Below are positions 5,802 to 8,313 of a stretch of DNA of 8,313 nt, one piece after another. This DNA comes from an uncultured bacterium (lineage in GTDB: Bacteria; Hydrothermota; Tepidihabitantia; Tepidihabitantales; Tepidihabitantaceae). The stretch is from the NCBI GenBank assembly GCA_937139435.1, contig CAKZPX010000256.1, forward strand, positions 1-8,313, in the 5' to 3' direction. The first letter of the stretch is position 1; every line of letters starts with the position of its first letter. A program made the position numbers and the translations under genes. A model generated the notes under the pieces. It was given only the letters and a program-made list of their open reading frames with translations. It ran no database searches and was not told the origin of the DNA.

Positions 5802-5829
5802 ATTGTAACTAAAAAAATTGCCCTGTCAA
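5802..5829 (-). promoter_or_regulatory. Near-consensus sigma70-type promoter of the major pilin
   Basis: A perfect -35 TTGACA (5829-5824), a 16-nt spacer and -10 TACAAT (5807-5802, one mismatch) lie between the 5S gene and the pilin. The AT-rich stretch just upstream could act as an UP element. The predicted start is near G5795, giving a leader of about 110 nt. Confidence 0.82.
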
Positions 5830-5849
5830 GTAAAATTTTAAAAAATAAA
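5830..5849 (-). other. AT-rich 5S-to-promoter junction (possible rrn termination and UP element)
   Basis: Transcribed from the 5S end, this reads TTTATTTTTTAAAATTTTAC. No independent hairpin lies here. The T-rich start directly follows the GC-rich closing stem of 5S rRNA, so that stem plus the T tract could terminate rrn transcription. The same AT-rich bases lie immediately upstream of the pilin -35. Both roles are inferred. Confidence 0.35.
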
Positions 5850-5965
5850 CCCGGCAGCGACCTACTCTCCCACGCCGTTACCAGCGCAGTACCATCGGCC
5901 CTGGAGGGCTTAACGACTCTGTTCGGAATGGGAAGAGGTGTTTCCCCTCCGGTATCACCGCCGGG
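5850..5965 (-). rRNA. rrf: 5S ribosomal RNA
   Basis: This 116-nt gene was recognised from its sequence and fold. The 5' end CCCGGCGGT pairs with the 3' end GCTGCCGGG as helix I. The conserved CCATTCCGAACAGAG block of loop C and the GGTACTGC and GGGAGAGTAGGTC segments are present. It lies 42 nt downstream of the 23S 3' end in the usual 23S-5S order. The size is normal for bacteria. Ends were set from the closing stem and could be off by 1-3 nt. Confidence 0.95.
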
Positions 5966-6007
5966 AAATTGAACTCCAAATTTAAAAAGGAGAAGAAGCA
6001 GACTGAC
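5966..6007 (-). other. 23S-5S internal transcribed spacer
   Basis: This is a 42-nt AT-rich spacer. It contains no tRNA and no clear processing stem of its own. Both borders depend on the inferred mature rRNA ends. Confidence 0.7.

Positions 6008-8313
<2,306 letters not shown>

Noticed and set aside
5966..6007. tRNA in the 23S-5S spacer
   Set aside because: At 42 nt it is too short for a tRNA, and no T-loop sequence is present.

Overview
The window looks like a chromosomal contig from an uncultivated, deep-branching bacterium. The 23S and 5S rRNAs are bacterial and the protein genes are only moderately similar to textbook families. The density of type IV pilin/GspG-like genes recalls candidate phyla such as WOR-3 (Stahlbacteria), but that placement is a low-confidence guess. 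Every supported gene lies on the minus strand, so the biological reading direction is from the right end of the window to the left.

Right part (6008-8313 and 5850-5965): the 3' four-fifths of a 23S rRNA gene, a 42-nt spacer without tRNA, and a complete 5S rRNA gene. Only 20 AT-rich bases separate the 5S 3' end from the -35 box of the next transcription unit.

Middle part (5802-2335): a near-consensus promoter drives an mRNA predicted to begin with a long hairpin (5714-5799). A perfect Shine-Dalgarno follows, then a very acidic major-pilin-like protein (5049-5684), closed by a textbook intrinsic terminator. A second near-consensus promoter, with a leader of only about 6 nt, starts a tightly packed three-gene operon: ABC ATPase, ABC-2-type permease, and a membrane-anchored TPR-like protein. 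A pilin followed by this trio recalls the pilA-pilG-pilH-pilI segment of Myxococcus xanthus, where the ABC transporter is needed for pilus biogenesis.

Left part (2324-1): a third, weaker promoter precedes a compact run of at least four prepilin-like genes with 14-nt, 0-nt and 14-nt gaps. The first resembles the major pilin and shares its C-terminal FVLHN. The second has a GspG-type C-terminus. The third carries an extra beta-sandwich-like C-terminal domain. The fourth is cut by the window edge. The last three share a GNP...LP core and look like tandem duplicates.

Together the region reads as a surface-filament or pseudopilus locus: one abundant subunit, a dedicated ABC/TPR assembly module and a set of minor subunits, placed directly behind an rRNA operon. 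No prepilin peptidase, assembly ATPase, platform protein or secretin is visible here.
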